DNA of 64,000 bases from Frigoribacterium faeni (GCF_007988805.1 NZ_BJUV01000010.1:1-64000), one strand, 5' to 3'; shown: positions 35,911 through 44,908, numbered from the stretch's first letter. Notes: a model not told the origin generated them from the letters alone. Translations and numbers: made by a program.

Positions 35911-38403
35911 TCAGCGCGGGATGACCGAGAAGAGGAACCGCTTCCGCACCATCCACCACAGCAGCATGATCACCACGGTGTGGATGGCCGTGCCGACGAG
36001 GACGTCCGTGCGGTCGAGCCCCGGGATCGACGCCACCGCGAGGGCGAAGAAGACCTGCCAGATGAACACGTAGAGGCTCGCCTGGCCGAGCGGGATCCAC
36101 AGCCAGCCGAGGGCGGCCGAGATGGGCTTCCAGAACACGGTGAGGATCGCGTAGACGCAGACGACCACCAGGGCGACGTCCACCAGCCGGCCCCACTGCA
36201 TGTCGACCCGCTGGTAGCCGGTCGCGTAGAGGGTGTCGTAGATCGACGTCGGGATCGGCCCCAGATCGAACCCGTAGGCGTGCCCGGCCCAGATCAGCCC
36301 GAGGAACCCGGCGTAGCCGACCACGCCCACGCCGACCAGCACCTTGCCGAGCGTGGTCGTCAGCGCGCGGACGATCTGCGCCCGGTAGTTGCCGATCACG
36401 AGCCCGTGGGTGAAGAGCACCTGCCAGGCGAAGAGCGGGAACACCGCCTCGAACTGCGAGGGCAGCAGCTGGATGTCGGGGCGGAACACGCCGAGCAGGT
36501 AGACCGCCCAGCTGGCGCCGAGCACGATCCACCAGCCGCCGCGCTTGACCAGCCACATGAGCGCCGGGATCGTCAGGCTCAGCACGACGAAGAGCCCCAT
36601 GATGTTGAACGGCCACGGACCCATCTCGAGCAGCAGCAGCTGCCGGATCGCGTACCACGGCGGCGGGTAGTCGAGCAGACGGTCGGCGTTGGGGTAGAGG
36701 TCGTAGACGCGCCCCATGGCGCCGCTGCCGGTCGACCCGGTCCCCCGGTCGGTGAAGGTCGTGATCTCGGCGGTGTTCAGGAACGGCACGAAGCTCAGCG
36801 CGAAGACGATCAGGATGACCGCCAGGGTCACCACGTACTGCTTCCGCGCCCGGACGAAGGCGCCGATCGCCGCCGTCTTCTCGCCGAACTTCTTGACCCC
36901 GAGCGGGTAGACCATGCCGAGCACGAGGCCGCTCAGGAAGACGAACATCTCGGCGCCGGTGATCGCGCCGACCGCCTTCAGGGTCACGAACGAGTACGGA
37001 CCGGCCACCTCGATGTGCGTGATGACCACGGCGAGGATGATGAACCCGCGGAACAGGTCGATGCGCAGGTCGCGCCCGGGCTTGCCGTCGTCGGGGTAGC
37101 GCCAGCGCGGCAGCAGCCGGCCGACGAGGCCGCTGAGCAGGAACGCCAGGGCGAGGGCGACGGCGAGGCCGACGATCCAGCCCATCTCGTCGCCGCCGCC
37201 GTCGCGCACCTGCACGGTGGCGGCGTCGCCGTCGGCGGGTGTGACCCGGTCGGTGACCGGGCCGAGGACGATGTCGTCGCTCGCCTCGAGGTCGGTCCGC
37301 AGCGACCCGGCTATCCCGTCGACCTCCGTCGCGCGCCAGTCGACCTCGCGGCCTCCGGCCTCCGCCTCGTCGCGGACGGTCTCGAGCCAGGTCACGCCGG
37401 CGATCCGCGGGTGGTCGGGCAGGGTGTCGAGGACCTGACGCCACCAGCCCTGCTTGACGTCGAGCTCGGCCGCGCCGTCGAGGCCGGGCGCGTAGAGGGC
37501 GCCGGTGTCGAGGAGCATCGGCCGGTCGAGACCGACGGCGAACCGCTCGTAGAAGTCGCCGGACTGCGGCTCGGCGTAGCCCCAGCTCTCGTCGAACCGC
37601 TGCTGCACCTCGCCCGCCGTCGGCGCCTGGTTCTCGACGAGCGGCACGCTCGTGCCCGCCGCGGTCGAGGCGTCGCCCTTGGCGAAGTAGAACATCGACA
37701 GGCCGACCCAGTCGACGGCGTCGTCTCCCGGGTAGTACGGGCCGTACGGGTCGTCGGCCTCGGTGACGGTGCCGTTCGCGTCGGTGTCGAGGATGCTCTC
37801 GTCACGGGCGTCGGTCGCGTCCAGGCGCCCGTCGGCGTCGGTGAACGGATAGCCCGCTCCGTACGACGGCGCCCAGACCATCCGGGCCTCCGACGAGCCC
37901 GCGTGCACGACGTCGGCGAACTGCGAGAAGGCGCGGACGAACTCGGTCGGCTGCTGCCCCCAGGTCTGCCAGCTGCCGTTCATCTCGGGGGCGAACCGGA
38001 CGAGCTGCAGGGTGCCGTACTGGTCGTGGATCTCGGTCAGCAGATCGTCGGCGCGGCCCGCCTCGTCGGCGTCCAGCGCGGCGAGGTCCTCCGACGGCTC
38101 GAGGCTGACGACGAGCACGGCCCCCTGGGCGGCCGCCGCCCGGGCGGAGGTGCGCCACCGCTCCGCGGCGTCGCGGTCGAGCGGGTAGTCGATGTTGACG
38201 CCGTACAGCGACGGCGTCGCCCCCAGCCGGCCCTCGTAGCCGTCGGGGGCGTCCGAACCCCAGTCGAGGTCCGGCCCGAACCAGGCCCCCTGCGCAGGAG
38301 GCGCGGTGTCGGCACTCGCGGACACCGCGCCTCCCAGGGCCATCGGCACCACCGCGACGGCCGCCGCGAGCGCGGCGACGGCGCGGAGCGCCAGGCGTCT
38401 CAC
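35911..38403 (-). CDS. GH26-like / OpgC membrane fusion protein
   Basis: This 830-residue protein starts with a signal peptide (RRLALRAVAALAAAVAVVPMALGG), then about 330 extracellular residues like GH26 or related barrels, then about ten membrane helices of the OpgC acyltransferase family (PF10129; DLFRGFIILAVVITHIE, EMFVFLSGLVLGMVYPLG). In the barrel, FAPEMNGSWQTW holds the acid/base Glu, but the usual nucleophile Glu is an Asp in RPMLLDTGALY. DTDANGTVTEAD is a perfect 12-residue EF-hand loop. The GTG at 38403 overlaps the kinase stop by four bases. Likely it binds or trims, and acylates, the polymer made by the GT2 in this operon. Confidence 0.75.
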   Translation of the reverse strand: MRRLALRAVAALAAAVAVVPMALGGAVSASADTAPPAQGAWFGPDLDWGSDAPDGYEGRLGATPSLYGVNIDYPLDRDAAERWRTSARAAAAQGAVLVVSLEPSEDLAALDADEAGRADDLLTEIHDQYGTLQLVRFAPEMNGSWQTWGQQPTEFVRAFSQFADVVHAGSSEARMVWAPSYGAGYPFTDADGRLDATDARDESILDTDANGTVTEADDPYGPYYPGDDAVDWVGLSMFYFAKGDASTAAGTSVPLVENQAPTAGEVQQRFDESWGYAEPQSGDFYERFAVGLDRPMLLDTGALYAPGLDGAAELDVKQGWWRQVLDTLPDHPRIAGVTWLETVRDEAEAGGREVDWRATEVDGIAGSLRTDLEASDDIVLGPVTDRVTPADGDAATVQVRDGGGDEMGWIVGLAVALALAFLLSGLVGRLLPRWRYPDDGKPGRDLRIDLFRGFIILAVVITHIEVAGPYSFVTLKAVGAITGAEMFVFLSGLVLGMVYPLGVKKFGEKTAAIGAFVRARKQYVVTLAVILIVFALSFVPFLNTAEITTFTDRGTGSTGSGAMGRVYDLYPNADRLLDYPPPWYAIRQLLLLEMGPWPFNIMGLFVVLSLTIPALMWLVKRGGWWIVLGASWAVYLLGVFRPDIQLLPSQFEAVFPLFAWQVLFTHGLVIGNYRAQIVRALTTTLGKVLVGVGVVGYAGFLGLIWAGHAYGFDLGPIPTSIYDTLYATGYQRVDMQWGRLVDVALVVVCVYAILTVFWKPISAALGWLWIPLGQASLYVFIWQVFFALAVASIPGLDRTDVLVGTAIHTVVIMLLWWMVRKRFLFSVIPR
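38297..38334. repeat. Inverted GGAGGCGCGGTGTC pair in the signal-peptide region
   Basis: GGAGGCGCGGTGTC (38297-38310) and its exact complement (38321-38334) form a 14-bp stem around 10 bases. It lies just after the signal-peptide coding part of the OpgC fusion gene, so a stable hairpin would form near the start of that cistron. Confidence 0.8.
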
Positions 38404-38828
38404 CGCCGGCACACGAGCGTCCAGATGTTCCGGCCTCCTTCGTGGGAGTAGTCGAGGCTCTCGAGGCTGAGCAGCGCGAGCGCGAGGCCCCGCCCGTCCT
38501 CGTCCTCGAGGTCGGCCATCGACACCGAGCTGAGGTCGATCTCGGCGGGCAGCCCGTTGTCGTTGAAGACCGCGGTCAGGCGCTCGTCCTCCGCCCGGAG
38601 CTCGAGGGTGAAGCGGCGTCCTTCGGCTCCTCCGGCGCTGTCGGCGCGGATCGAGTGCTCGATGACGTTCGCGGCGATCTCGACGATGGCGGTCTCGAAG
38701 GGGAAGCGCACCTCCATCGAGTCGATGCCGAGGGCGGACCACCAGGCCTCGAAGGTGTTCTGCACCAGGTCGATGCTCTCGGGCACCGCGGCCACGTCGA
38801 TGACGCTGACGCCGTCGCTCTCAGTCAT
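38400..38828 (-). CDS. RsbW-like anti-sigma/serine kinase (HATPase)
   Basis: The 142-residue protein is a GHKL ATPase of the RsbW/SpoIIAB type. It shows the N box with Glu50 and Asn54 (IVEIAANVIEHS), the G1 box (NDNG, 89-92) and the G2 box (GRGLALALL, from 112). In partner switching such a kinase either holds a target protein or phosphorylates a STAS protein on serine. It overlaps the STAS gene start-to-stop by eight bases and the OpgC gene by four. No sigma factor gene is in the window, so its target may be the glycosyltransferase of the same operon. Confidence 0.85.
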   Translation of the reverse strand: MTESDGVSVIDVAAVPESIDLVQNTFEAWWSALGIDSMEVRFPFETAIVEIAANVIEHSIRADSAGGAEGRRFTLELRAEDERLTAVFNDNGLPAEIDLSSVSMADLEDEDGRGLALALLSLESLDYSHEGGRNIWTLVCRR

Positions 38829-39153
38829 GGAGGGCTTCCTCGACGGAGGCGCGGGGCTGGAGGATGCGGTCGAGGTTCGTCAGGCGCAGCACCATCGACA
38901 CCTGCTCGGTCGGGGCCACGAGGCGGAGGTCACCACCCGCCTGGCGGGCCGACTTGAGGCACGACACGAGGGCGCCGAGCCCGGAGGAGTCGACGAAGGT
39001 GGTGCCCGAGAGGTCGACGACGATCAGGCGGTCGCCGGCCTCGATGCGGGCGGCCACCGCCTGTCGCAGCTCGGGGGTGGACACGACGGTGAGTCGCCCC
39101 TGGGGCGAGATCACGCATCCGCCCTCGACGGGCTCGATGCCGATGGTCATCAT
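38821..39153 (-). CDS. STAS-domain anti-anti-sigma factor-like protein
   Basis: This 110-residue protein is a single STAS domain of RsbV/SpoIIAA type, with the phosphorylation loop FVDSSGLGALVSCL (Ser56/Ser57). It should be phosphorylated by the kinase encoded next and dephosphorylated by the SpoIIE-type phosphatase at the head of the operon. The start is ATGATGA: the first ATG (39153) overlaps the GT2 stop by four bases, with AAGGAA upstream. Free STAS protein could bind the kinase or act directly on the synthase. Confidence 0.87.
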   Translation of the reverse strand: MMTIGIEPVEGGCVISPQGRLTVVSTPELRQAVAARIEAGDRLIVVDLSGTTFVDSSGLGALVSCLKSARQAGGDLRLVAPTEQVSMVLRLTNLDRILQPRASVEEALHD

Positions 39154-41162
39154 GATGATTCCTTGTCTCGGGACCCCTGCGGCCCCGGGTAGAGAACGGC
39201 TCGGACGATGATGCTGAAGATCACCAGGTCGAAGACGACCCAGAGGATGTTCACCAACGGCGCGACGCCGTCGGCCTGTCCGGTCAGGTATCGGATGCCG
39301 ACCAGCACGAGGGCGGCCACGAGGCAGCCCATCGCCCAGAGCTGCGGCGTGATGAGGTCCCAGCGGCGGCTGGTGGCCGTCGGACGGGTCTTGGGGGTCA
39401 CCGAGAAGCCGAGGGCGCGGCCGCGGTAGACGTTCTGGAACGCGGTGGTGACCGAGGCGATCCACACGGGGAACAGCGCGAGCGAGTACTGCTGCCCGCG
39501 CCAGGTCGGCCGCCCGGCGGCGACAACCCAGAACAGCGCCTGGTTCAGCACGAGGAACGGGATGAGCCGGGCGAAGAAGTCGACGCTGTAGGCCGTCACG
39601 GGGACGACGCCGAACGAGAGGCAGAGGACGGGCGCGGCGATGTAGACCACTGCGGCGAAGCCCGAGAGGTAGCTCCACATGGTCGAGAAGTACATGAGGC
39701 GCTGTCCCCACGACAGCCCCTTCTGCACGAGGGGGTTCTCGCGGAAGAAGACCTGCATCGTGCCCTGGGCCCAGCGGAGGCGCTGCGTCATCATCGTCGA
39801 GAGGTCCTCCGGCGCGAGGCCGATCGCGAGGATCTCGTCGTGGTAGACGGACTTCCAGCCGAGCCCGTGGAGGCGCATGGCCGTCGCCATGTCCTCCGTC
39901 ACCGAGATCGTCGCCAGGGGCATGATCGCCTGGGCCTCGTCGCCGCGGTCGACGTCGAGCGCGTTGACGAGCATCGAGATCGACTCGATCGCCTGCAGGG
40001 GCGACGCCGAGCGCTGGCTGAGCAGGTCGAGGGCGGCCTGGTCGAGGGCGTCGAAGGTGTCGGGGCCGACCGACATGGCGGCGAGCTCGGCGAGGTCGCT
40101 CTGCATGGCGGCGACGTCGGCGTCGGCGAACCGGAACGCGATGGCGTCGATACCGCGCTGGAACCGGTACGTGATGTCGCCGAAGCCGTCGCCGCGCGCG
40201 ATCTCGACCCGCGCCCGCTCGACGATGGTCTCGGCCTCGTCGAGCACCTCGAGCACGCGCGGCTGGTCGACGGCCTCCTCTCGGGCGCGGGCGATCAGCC
40301 GGCTGGACGTCTTGACCGCGCGACGCACGGCGGCCTCGACCTCGGCGGCGTATCTCGACACGCCCAGCTGCATGAGCGCCTCCCGGCGCAGCACCGCGTT
40401 CGAGCCGCAGAAGAACGCGCTGTTCCAGCCGTCCTTCGACTGCTGGATCGGCCCGTAGAACAGCGGAGCCTGGCTGCCGAGCGGGTCGGACTCCGGCACG
40501 TTCTCGAACCACTGCGGGGTCTGCACCAGCGCGGTCTTCTCGTCCTTGAAGTAGCCGAGGGTGCGGTGCAGGATCGACGGGTCGGGCACCTGATCGGCGT
40601 CGAGGATGAGCAGGAACTCCCCGTCGGTCGCCAGCAGCGCGTTGTTGAGGTTGCCGGCCTTGGCGTGCCGGGGGCGGTCGACCCAGTCGCCCGATCGCGT
40701 GATCACGCCGATCCCCGCGGCCTCCGCCGCGGCGCGGATCTCGTCGCGGCCGCCGTCGTCGAGGATCCAGGTCGTGTGGGGGTAGCTGATGGCCTTCGCC
40801 GCGAGGGCGGTGCGCATGACGAGCTCGACGGGCTCGTTGTAGGTGGTGACGAAGACGTCGACGGTGACGGTCGTCTCGGGCGAGTCGGTGGACGGCGCCG
40901 CCGGCGGCTCGCCGCGCTCGCGCAGGCGCCAGGCGCCGAGGCCGAAGAGCAGCGAGTCGATCACGCTGTACGTCTCGGCGACGATCAGCGGCACGGCGAT
41001 CCACCACGACGACCAGTTCACCGACACGGCCCAGCGCCACACGATGTAGTTGATGCCGGCCAACGAGGCGAGCAGCACGATGATCCGGATCGGCACGATC
41101 CGTCTGCTGGCGGTCGACCGGCCGAGGAGGCGCTGGTCGCGTCGGGTGAGGAGGTCGGTCAT
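39150..41162 (-). CDS. Cellulose-synthase-like GT2 glycosyltransferase
   Basis: This 670-residue membrane processive glycosyltransferase has two N-terminal helices, a GT2 domain and four to five C-terminal helices. Catalytic motifs are all present: DDGG (135-138), DAD (188-190), TED (422-424) and QRLRW (460-464). Unlike BcsA there is no C-terminal PilZ domain, so no c-di-GMP site is visible. About 150 extra residues (268-417), highly charged and helical, sit between FFCGSNAVLRR and TED, where BcsA has only a short link. Both ends overlap neighbours by four bases. The polymer is unknown; a beta-glucan or beta-mannan is plausible. Confidence 0.87.
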   Translation of the reverse strand: MTDLLTRRDQRLLGRSTASRRIVPIRIIVLLASLAGINYIVWRWAVSVNWSSWWIAVPLIVAETYSVIDSLLFGLGAWRLRERGEPPAAPSTDSPETTVTVDVFVTTYNEPVELVMRTALAAKAISYPHTTWILDDGGRDEIRAAAEAAGIGVITRSGDWVDRPRHAKAGNLNNALLATDGEFLLILDADQVPDPSILHRTLGYFKDEKTALVQTPQWFENVPESDPLGSQAPLFYGPIQQSKDGWNSAFFCGSNAVLRREALMQLGVSRYAAEVEAAVRRAVKTSSRLIARAREEAVDQPRVLEVLDEAETIVERARVEIARGDGFGDITYRFQRGIDAIAFRFADADVAAMQSDLAELAAMSVGPDTFDALDQAALDLLSQRSASPLQAIESISMLVNALDVDRGDEAQAIMPLATISVTEDMATAMRLHGLGWKSVYHDEILAIGLAPEDLSTMMTQRLRWAQGTMQVFFRENPLVQKGLSWGQRLMYFSTMWSYLSGFAAVVYIAAPVLCLSFGVVPVTAYSVDFFARLIPFLVLNQALFWVVAAGRPTWRGQQYSLALFPVWIASVTTAFQNVYRGRALGFSVTPKTRPTATSRRWDLITPQLWAMGCLVAALVLVGIRYLTGQADGVAPLVNILWVVFDLVIFSIIVRAVLYPGPQGSRDKESS

Positions 41163-42346
41163 GGCCGCCGGTCCAGCACCACCACGGTGACGTCGTCCCG
41201 GGCGATGCGCTCGCGGGCCATCAGGGTGATCGTGTCGACGAGGTCGGGGGCGTCGGACCGTTCTCCGTCGCCCGACCGCGAGATGAGGGAGCCCACCTCG
41301 TCGACCCAGCCGAGCTCGTCCTCGAGGACGTCGAGCACGCCGTCGCTCATCACCACGAGCCGGTCGCCGGGCAGCAGGCGCGTGGTGAGCGCCTCGTGCG
41401 GCTGCGCCTCGAGGCCGATCGGCAGGTCGGCGCCCATCAGCTGCTCGATCGTGCCGTCGGAGCGGACCAGGAGGGCCAGGCCGGAGCCGGCGTCGACGTA
41501 GGTGAGCTCGTCGGTGTCGAGGTCGAGCACGGCGTGGAAGTAGGTGACGAAGGAGCCGGCCCGCTGCAGGTCGGCGAGCACGGCCCGCTCGATCGCGTCG
41601 ACGGCGGTGCCGAGCGCGCGCCCGCCCGAGATGGTCGGCGAGACGGCGCGGCAGGCGGAGCGGATCGACGATCCGAGGATGGCGGCCCCCACGCCCTTGC
41701 CCATGACGTCGCCGACGGCGACGTGCACGTGCCGGCCGACGACGCCGTAGTCGAAGTAGTCGCCGCCGACGCTGAGCGACGGCAGGCAGACGCCTTCGAC
41801 GTGCACGTCGTCGATCTCGAGCGGAGCCTCGGGCAGGAGCGCCTGCTGGGTGGCCCGCGACTGGGCCGACTCGGCGTCGGCGAGCAGCTCGCTCTGCGCC
41901 CACGCCGCGAGGTCCTGGAACTCGGCCATCTCGGCGGGGGTCAGCTGCCGCGGCTCCTTGTCCATGAGGCAGAACGAGCCGACGACGTTGCCGGAGCCGT
42001 CCTTCAAGGGGTGCCCGACGTAGAAGCCGAGGTCGTTGGCGAGGAACGCCTCGATGTCGGCGAAGCGCGGATCGAGGCGGGCGTCGTCGGTGGTGATGAT
42101 CTCGCCGGTGTCGGTGACCAGCCGGCACGGGGTGTCGCCGCGGCCCGAGACCGGGACGTCGAAGCCGTCGCGCCCGAGGTAGAGCGCACGGTCGTGGTCC
42201 ATCACGGTGACCGACGACATCGGCACCCCGAAGATGGAGCGCGCCATGCGCGTGATGCGATCGAGCCGCGGATTGCGGTCGGTGTCGATGACACCCAGGC
42301 TCTCCACCGCACGCTGGCGGCGAGCCTCACGAGTCGACTCCTGCAT
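41159..42346 (-). CDS. GAF-domain SpoIIE/PP2C phosphatase (RsbU-like)
   Basis: The 395-residue protein joins an N-terminal GAF sensor (about residues 15-160, SIFGVPMSSVTVMDHDRALY, GSFCLMDKEPRQLT) to a SpoIIE-type PP2C phosphatase (about 175-393) with metal-binding aspartates in GGDYFDYG (Asp196), GDVMGKG (Asp213), MSDGVLDV and RDDVTVVVLD. It should dephosphorylate the STAS protein of this operon when the GAF domain senses its signal. The ATG at 42346 has GGGGAGGG upstream. It is the first gene of the operon. Confidence 0.88.
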   Translation of the reverse strand: MQESTREARRQRAVESLGVIDTDRNPRLDRITRMARSIFGVPMSSVTVMDHDRALYLGRDGFDVPVSGRGDTPCRLVTDTGEIITTDDARLDPRFADIEAFLANDLGFYVGHPLKDGSGNVVGSFCLMDKEPRQLTPAEMAEFQDLAAWAQSELLADAESAQSRATQQALLPEAPLEIDDVHVEGVCLPSLSVGGDYFDYGVVGRHVHVAVGDVMGKGVGAAILGSSIRSACRAVSPTISGGRALGTAVDAIERAVLADLQRAGSFVTYFHAVLDLDTDELTYVDAGSGLALLVRSDGTIEQLMGADLPIGLEAQPHEALTTRLLPGDRLVVMSDGVLDVLEDELGWVDEVGSLISRSGDGERSDAPDLVDTITLMARERIARDDVTVVVLDRRP

Positions 42347-42462
42347 CGCTGCCCTCCCCTTCGGGCTAACTCTAAACACATCACGGGCCCGAGGTGAGCC
42401 CCTGGACGAGGTCCCGTGGCCCCATTTCTGGATGCGTGAAGAGAAGGTGAGCGATGCGCGCG

Positions 42463-43473
42463 TCAGCGAGCGGCGAGGGCGGCGACCACGGAGGCGGCGC
42501 CCTCGGGGTCGTCGATGGTCACGGCGACCGCGCTGCCGTCGCGGCGGCGGACGACGAGCCCCGGGCGGCGACCTGTGACGTAGGCGGTGCCGCGCCCCGA
42601 GAAGCGCAGCCCCCAGCCGCCCCAGGACATCGGGTCGATGGTCTCGGTCTCGGCCGACGCGACGTCGGCGAGACGCACCCGCAGCAGGCGGACGCCCACC
42701 AGGGCCGAGACGAGCCGCACGCCCCGGCGGTCGACGGTCAGCCGCACACGACCGAGGGCGAGCACCAGCAGACCGGCCAGCAGACCGACGACCGGTCCGA
42801 CCACGCCCGCCGCGCCTCCGGCTCGGATGCCGACGACGCCCATCACGACCATCCCGGCGACGAGCGCCACGCCGAGCACCGTGAACGGCACGCTGCCGGT
42901 CGTGCCCGACCAGGCGACGCGCTCCCCCGGACGCAGCGGGACGGGGGCGATCGGGTCGTGGTCGTCGTCGAGCACGGGCACGGGTTCGAGACGGGCGCCG
43001 CTGCCGGTCGAGAGCAGACCGACGACGACGCCCCAGGCGAGACCGACCACGGCGAGCGCCGGGGTCCATCCCGCGACGGCCTCCTCGGGCGTCGGAGCCG
43101 CCGCCGTGGCGAGGGCGGTGGCGATCCAGGTGCAGGCGGCCAGGCCGGCGAAGGAGGCCGCGCCTCCTGCGGTCATCCGCGACGGCCGCCCGTGGCGGGT
43201 CAGGGCGGCCACGACGGCGACCGCCGTCAGCACCGCGACGATGCCGGAGACCACGGCGAACGACGACCACGTGCCCGAGAAGCCGTCCGCGGGGCCGCTG
43301 CCCGACCAGTGCCGCGCGATCGTGTCGCCGAGGCGGGGCCCGATCACGACGGCGCCGACGGCGAGTGCCGCGGCCGGGGCGAGGGCCGCGAGGATCGCCC
43401 CGATCGTGCGGAGGAGGTTCACGCGGTCGACGGCGTGCGGTTCACCTGGCGTGGTCCGGTGGTCGGTGGTCAT
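42463..43473 (-). CDS. DUF1648-type membrane protein
   Basis: This 336-residue protein has about five to six membrane helices. Near the N-terminus [21 protein letters not shown] resembles the DUF1648 signature (HWN..G..D). The C-terminal 100 residues are a soluble beta-rich domain ([32 protein letters not shown]), like bacterial PH domains. The ATG overlaps the stop of the GntR gene by four bases; GntR/YtrA-type regulators are often paired with such membrane proteins. Function unknown, perhaps envelope stress or peptide sensing. Confidence 0.75.
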   Translation of the reverse strand: MTTDHRTTPGEPHAVDRVNLLRTIGAILAALAPAAALAVGAVVIGPRLGDTIARHWSGSGPADGFSGTWSSFAVVSGIVAVLTAVAVVAALTRHGRPSRMTAGGAASFAGLAACTWIATALATAAAPTPEEAVAGWTPALAVVGLAWGVVVGLLSTGSGARLEPVPVLDDDHDPIAPVPLRPGERVAWSGTTGSVPFTVLGVALVAGMVVMGVVGIRAGGAAGVVGPVVGLLAGLLVLALGRVRLTVDRRGVRLVSALVGVRLLRVRLADVASAETETIDPMSWGGWGLRFSGRGTAYVTGRRPGLVVRRRDGSAVAVTIDDPEGAASVVAALAAR

Positions 43474-43820
43474 GTCATCCCCCTGATGATCGTGGCGAGG
43501 TCGATGGGCCCGATGCCGAGCCGGGCGGCGTCGCGGATCAGCGCCGCCGCCGCGTCGTACAGTGCCGCCGTCGGGCCGTCGGCTCCGCCGATCACGACAG
43601 CCCCGCGCCCCCGACGGAGCTCGATCAGGCCGGCGGTGCGGAGGGCGTCGTAGGCCCGCAGCACGGTGTGCATGTTGATGCCGAGCGCCGCCGCCAGATC
43701 GCGGGCCGAGGGCAGCCGCTCGCCCACGGCGACGCTGCCGTCGGCGATGCCGCGCCTCACCTGCGCCGCCACCTGGTCGGCGAGCGGCACCTCCGACGCG
43801 GGGTCGAGCCTGATGAGCAT
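43470..43820 (-). CDS. GntR-family regulator, YtrA type
   Basis: The 116-residue protein is little more than a winged helix-turn-helix ([49 protein letters not shown]) with a short C-terminal dimerisation helix, as in the YtrA subgroup. It leads a two-gene operon with the DUF1648 membrane protein. The dyad TGTTCTA-N7-TAGAACA (43820-43840) overlaps its promoter and start codon, so autorepression is likely. The ATG sits six bases after TAGACA; a leaderless message is inferred. Confidence 0.88.
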   Translation of the reverse strand: MLIRLDPASEVPLADQVAAQVRRGIADGSVAVGERLPSARDLAAALGINMHTVLRAYDALRTAGLIELRRGRGAVVIGGADGPTAALYDAAAALIRDAARLGIGPIDLATIIRGMT

Positions 43821-43856
43821 GTTCTATGTCTACTAGAACAATGCGCGGCACGGCAA
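43820..43856 (-). promoter_or_regulatory. GntR autoregulatory promoter and operator
   Basis: The minus-strand promoter has TTGCCG (43851-43856), an 18-bp spacer and TAGACA (43827-43832), six bases from the ATG at 43820. The inverted repeat TGTTCTA/TAGAACA spans 43820-43840, across the -10 and start. Confidence 0.75.
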
Positions 43857-43921
43857 GAGGGGCCGCCCGTCAGGGGTCGTTAGCCTGGCGGTCCGCCCTC
43901 CGCCCGAACGGACCCCCTGCC

Positions 43922-44908
43922 ATGACCCCGCTCGTCGCCTGGCTCGAACGTCGCCAGGTCGCGCTGTACCTCGCGGGTATCGCGGGAGCGGGGGCGGTGG
44001 GCGTCCTCGTCCCGGGGGCGCGCCTCCTCGGTCCGGCCATCGAGCCCGTGCTGGGGCTGCTGCTCTACGCGACGTTCCTGGGGGTGCCGTTCGCGACGAT
44101 CGGACGATCGCTGCGCGACGGTCGGTTCCTGGCCGCGGTCGGGGTGGTGAACTTCGTCGTGGTCCCGGTGATCGCATTCGCCCTGTCGCGCCTGGTCGCC
44201 GACCGCCCGGCTCTGATCTTCGGGGTGCTGCTCGTGCTGCTGACGCCGTGCGTCGACTACGTGATCGTGTTCACGGGCCTCGCCGGGGGCGCCGCCGAAC
44301 GACTGCTCGCCGCGGCCCCGCTGCTGATGCTGGCGCAGCTCGCGCTCCTGCCGGCGTACCTGCTGCTGATCGTGGGGCCGGCGGGCGTCGCCGTGATCGA
44401 GATCGAGCCGTTCGCCCGGGCGTTCCTGCTGCTGATCGCGCTGCCGATGGCAGCGGCGGCCCTGACCCGGCGATGGGCGGCGCGACGACGTGCGGGCAGA
44501 GCCGTCGAGCGCGTGGTCTCGGGATCGATGGTGCCGCTGATGATCGCGACCCTGGTCGTGGTCGTCGCGTCGCAGGCGGGAGCCGTGGGCGATTCCGCGG
44601 CCGACCTGGTCGCGGTGGTGCCGGTCTTCGTCGCATTCGTGGTCGTCATGGTCGGTGTCGGGTCGCTGTTCGGCCGGGTGCTCCGCCTCGACGTCCCGGC
44701 CCGACGGGCGCTGCTGTTCAGCGGGGTGACGCGCAACTCGCTGGTGGTGCTGCCGCTCGCCCTCGCGCTGCCGGCCTCGCTGGCGCTCGCGCCCGTCGTC
44801 GTCGTCACGCAGACGCTCGTCGAACTGGTCGCGATGGTGGTGCTGGTGCGGGTCGTGCCGCGTCTGGTCAGGGAGCCGTCGGCGCCGGGAAGACCACCCG
44901 CGCGCTGA
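43922..44908 (+). CDS. ACR3/bile-acid-symporter-family transporter
   Basis: This 328-residue protein has about ten membrane helices and resembles arsenite efflux (ACR3) and bile acid:sodium symporter relatives (LLTPCVDYVIVFTGLAGG, RNSLVVLPLALALP). The conserved Cys of ACR3 is present in TPCVDY. There is no arsenic regulator or reductase nearby, so arsenite as substrate is unproven. The ATG at 43922 is preferred over an upstream GTG/ATG in the promoter region. Its 3' end overlaps the convergent histidine kinase gene by 41 bases. Confidence 0.72.
   Translation: MTPLVAWLERRQVALYLAGIAGAGAVGVLVPGARLLGPAIEPVLGLLLYATFLGVPFATIGRSLRDGRFLAAVGVVNFVVVPVIAFALSRLVADRPALIFGVLLVLLTPCVDYVIVFTGLAGGAAERLLAAAPLLMLAQLALLPAYLLLIVGPAGVAVIEIEPFARAFLLLIALPMAAAALTRRWAARRRAGRAVERVVSGSMVPLMIATLVVVVASQAGAVGDSAADLVAVVPVFVAFVVVMVGVGSLFGRVLRLDVPARRALLFSGVTRNSLVVLPLALALPASLALAPVVVVTQTLVELVAMVVLVRVVPRLVREPSAPGRPPAR

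Noticed and set aside
34327-38451. Plus-strand open frame of 1374 codons overlapping the PTS IIC gene
   Set aside because: The IIC frame shows eleven helices and family motifs and the minus-strand OpgC fusion occupies the rest; this frame is a GC artefact.
38400-39153. Classical sigma-B regulation by the STAS/kinase pair
   Set aside because: No sigma factor gene is present in the window and no GTTT-N14-GGGTAT promoter was seen before the operon; kept only as the alternative in the main finding.
39150-41162. c-di-GMP-controlled cellulose synthase (BcsA)
   Set aside because: There is no C-terminal PilZ domain, no RxxxR motif after the last helix, and no bcsB or bcsZ-like gene nearby.
43922-44908. 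Arsenic resistance operon
   Set aside because: Only the transporter resembles ACR3; no ArsR regulator, ArsC reductase or related gene is adjacent, so I kept a family-level call.
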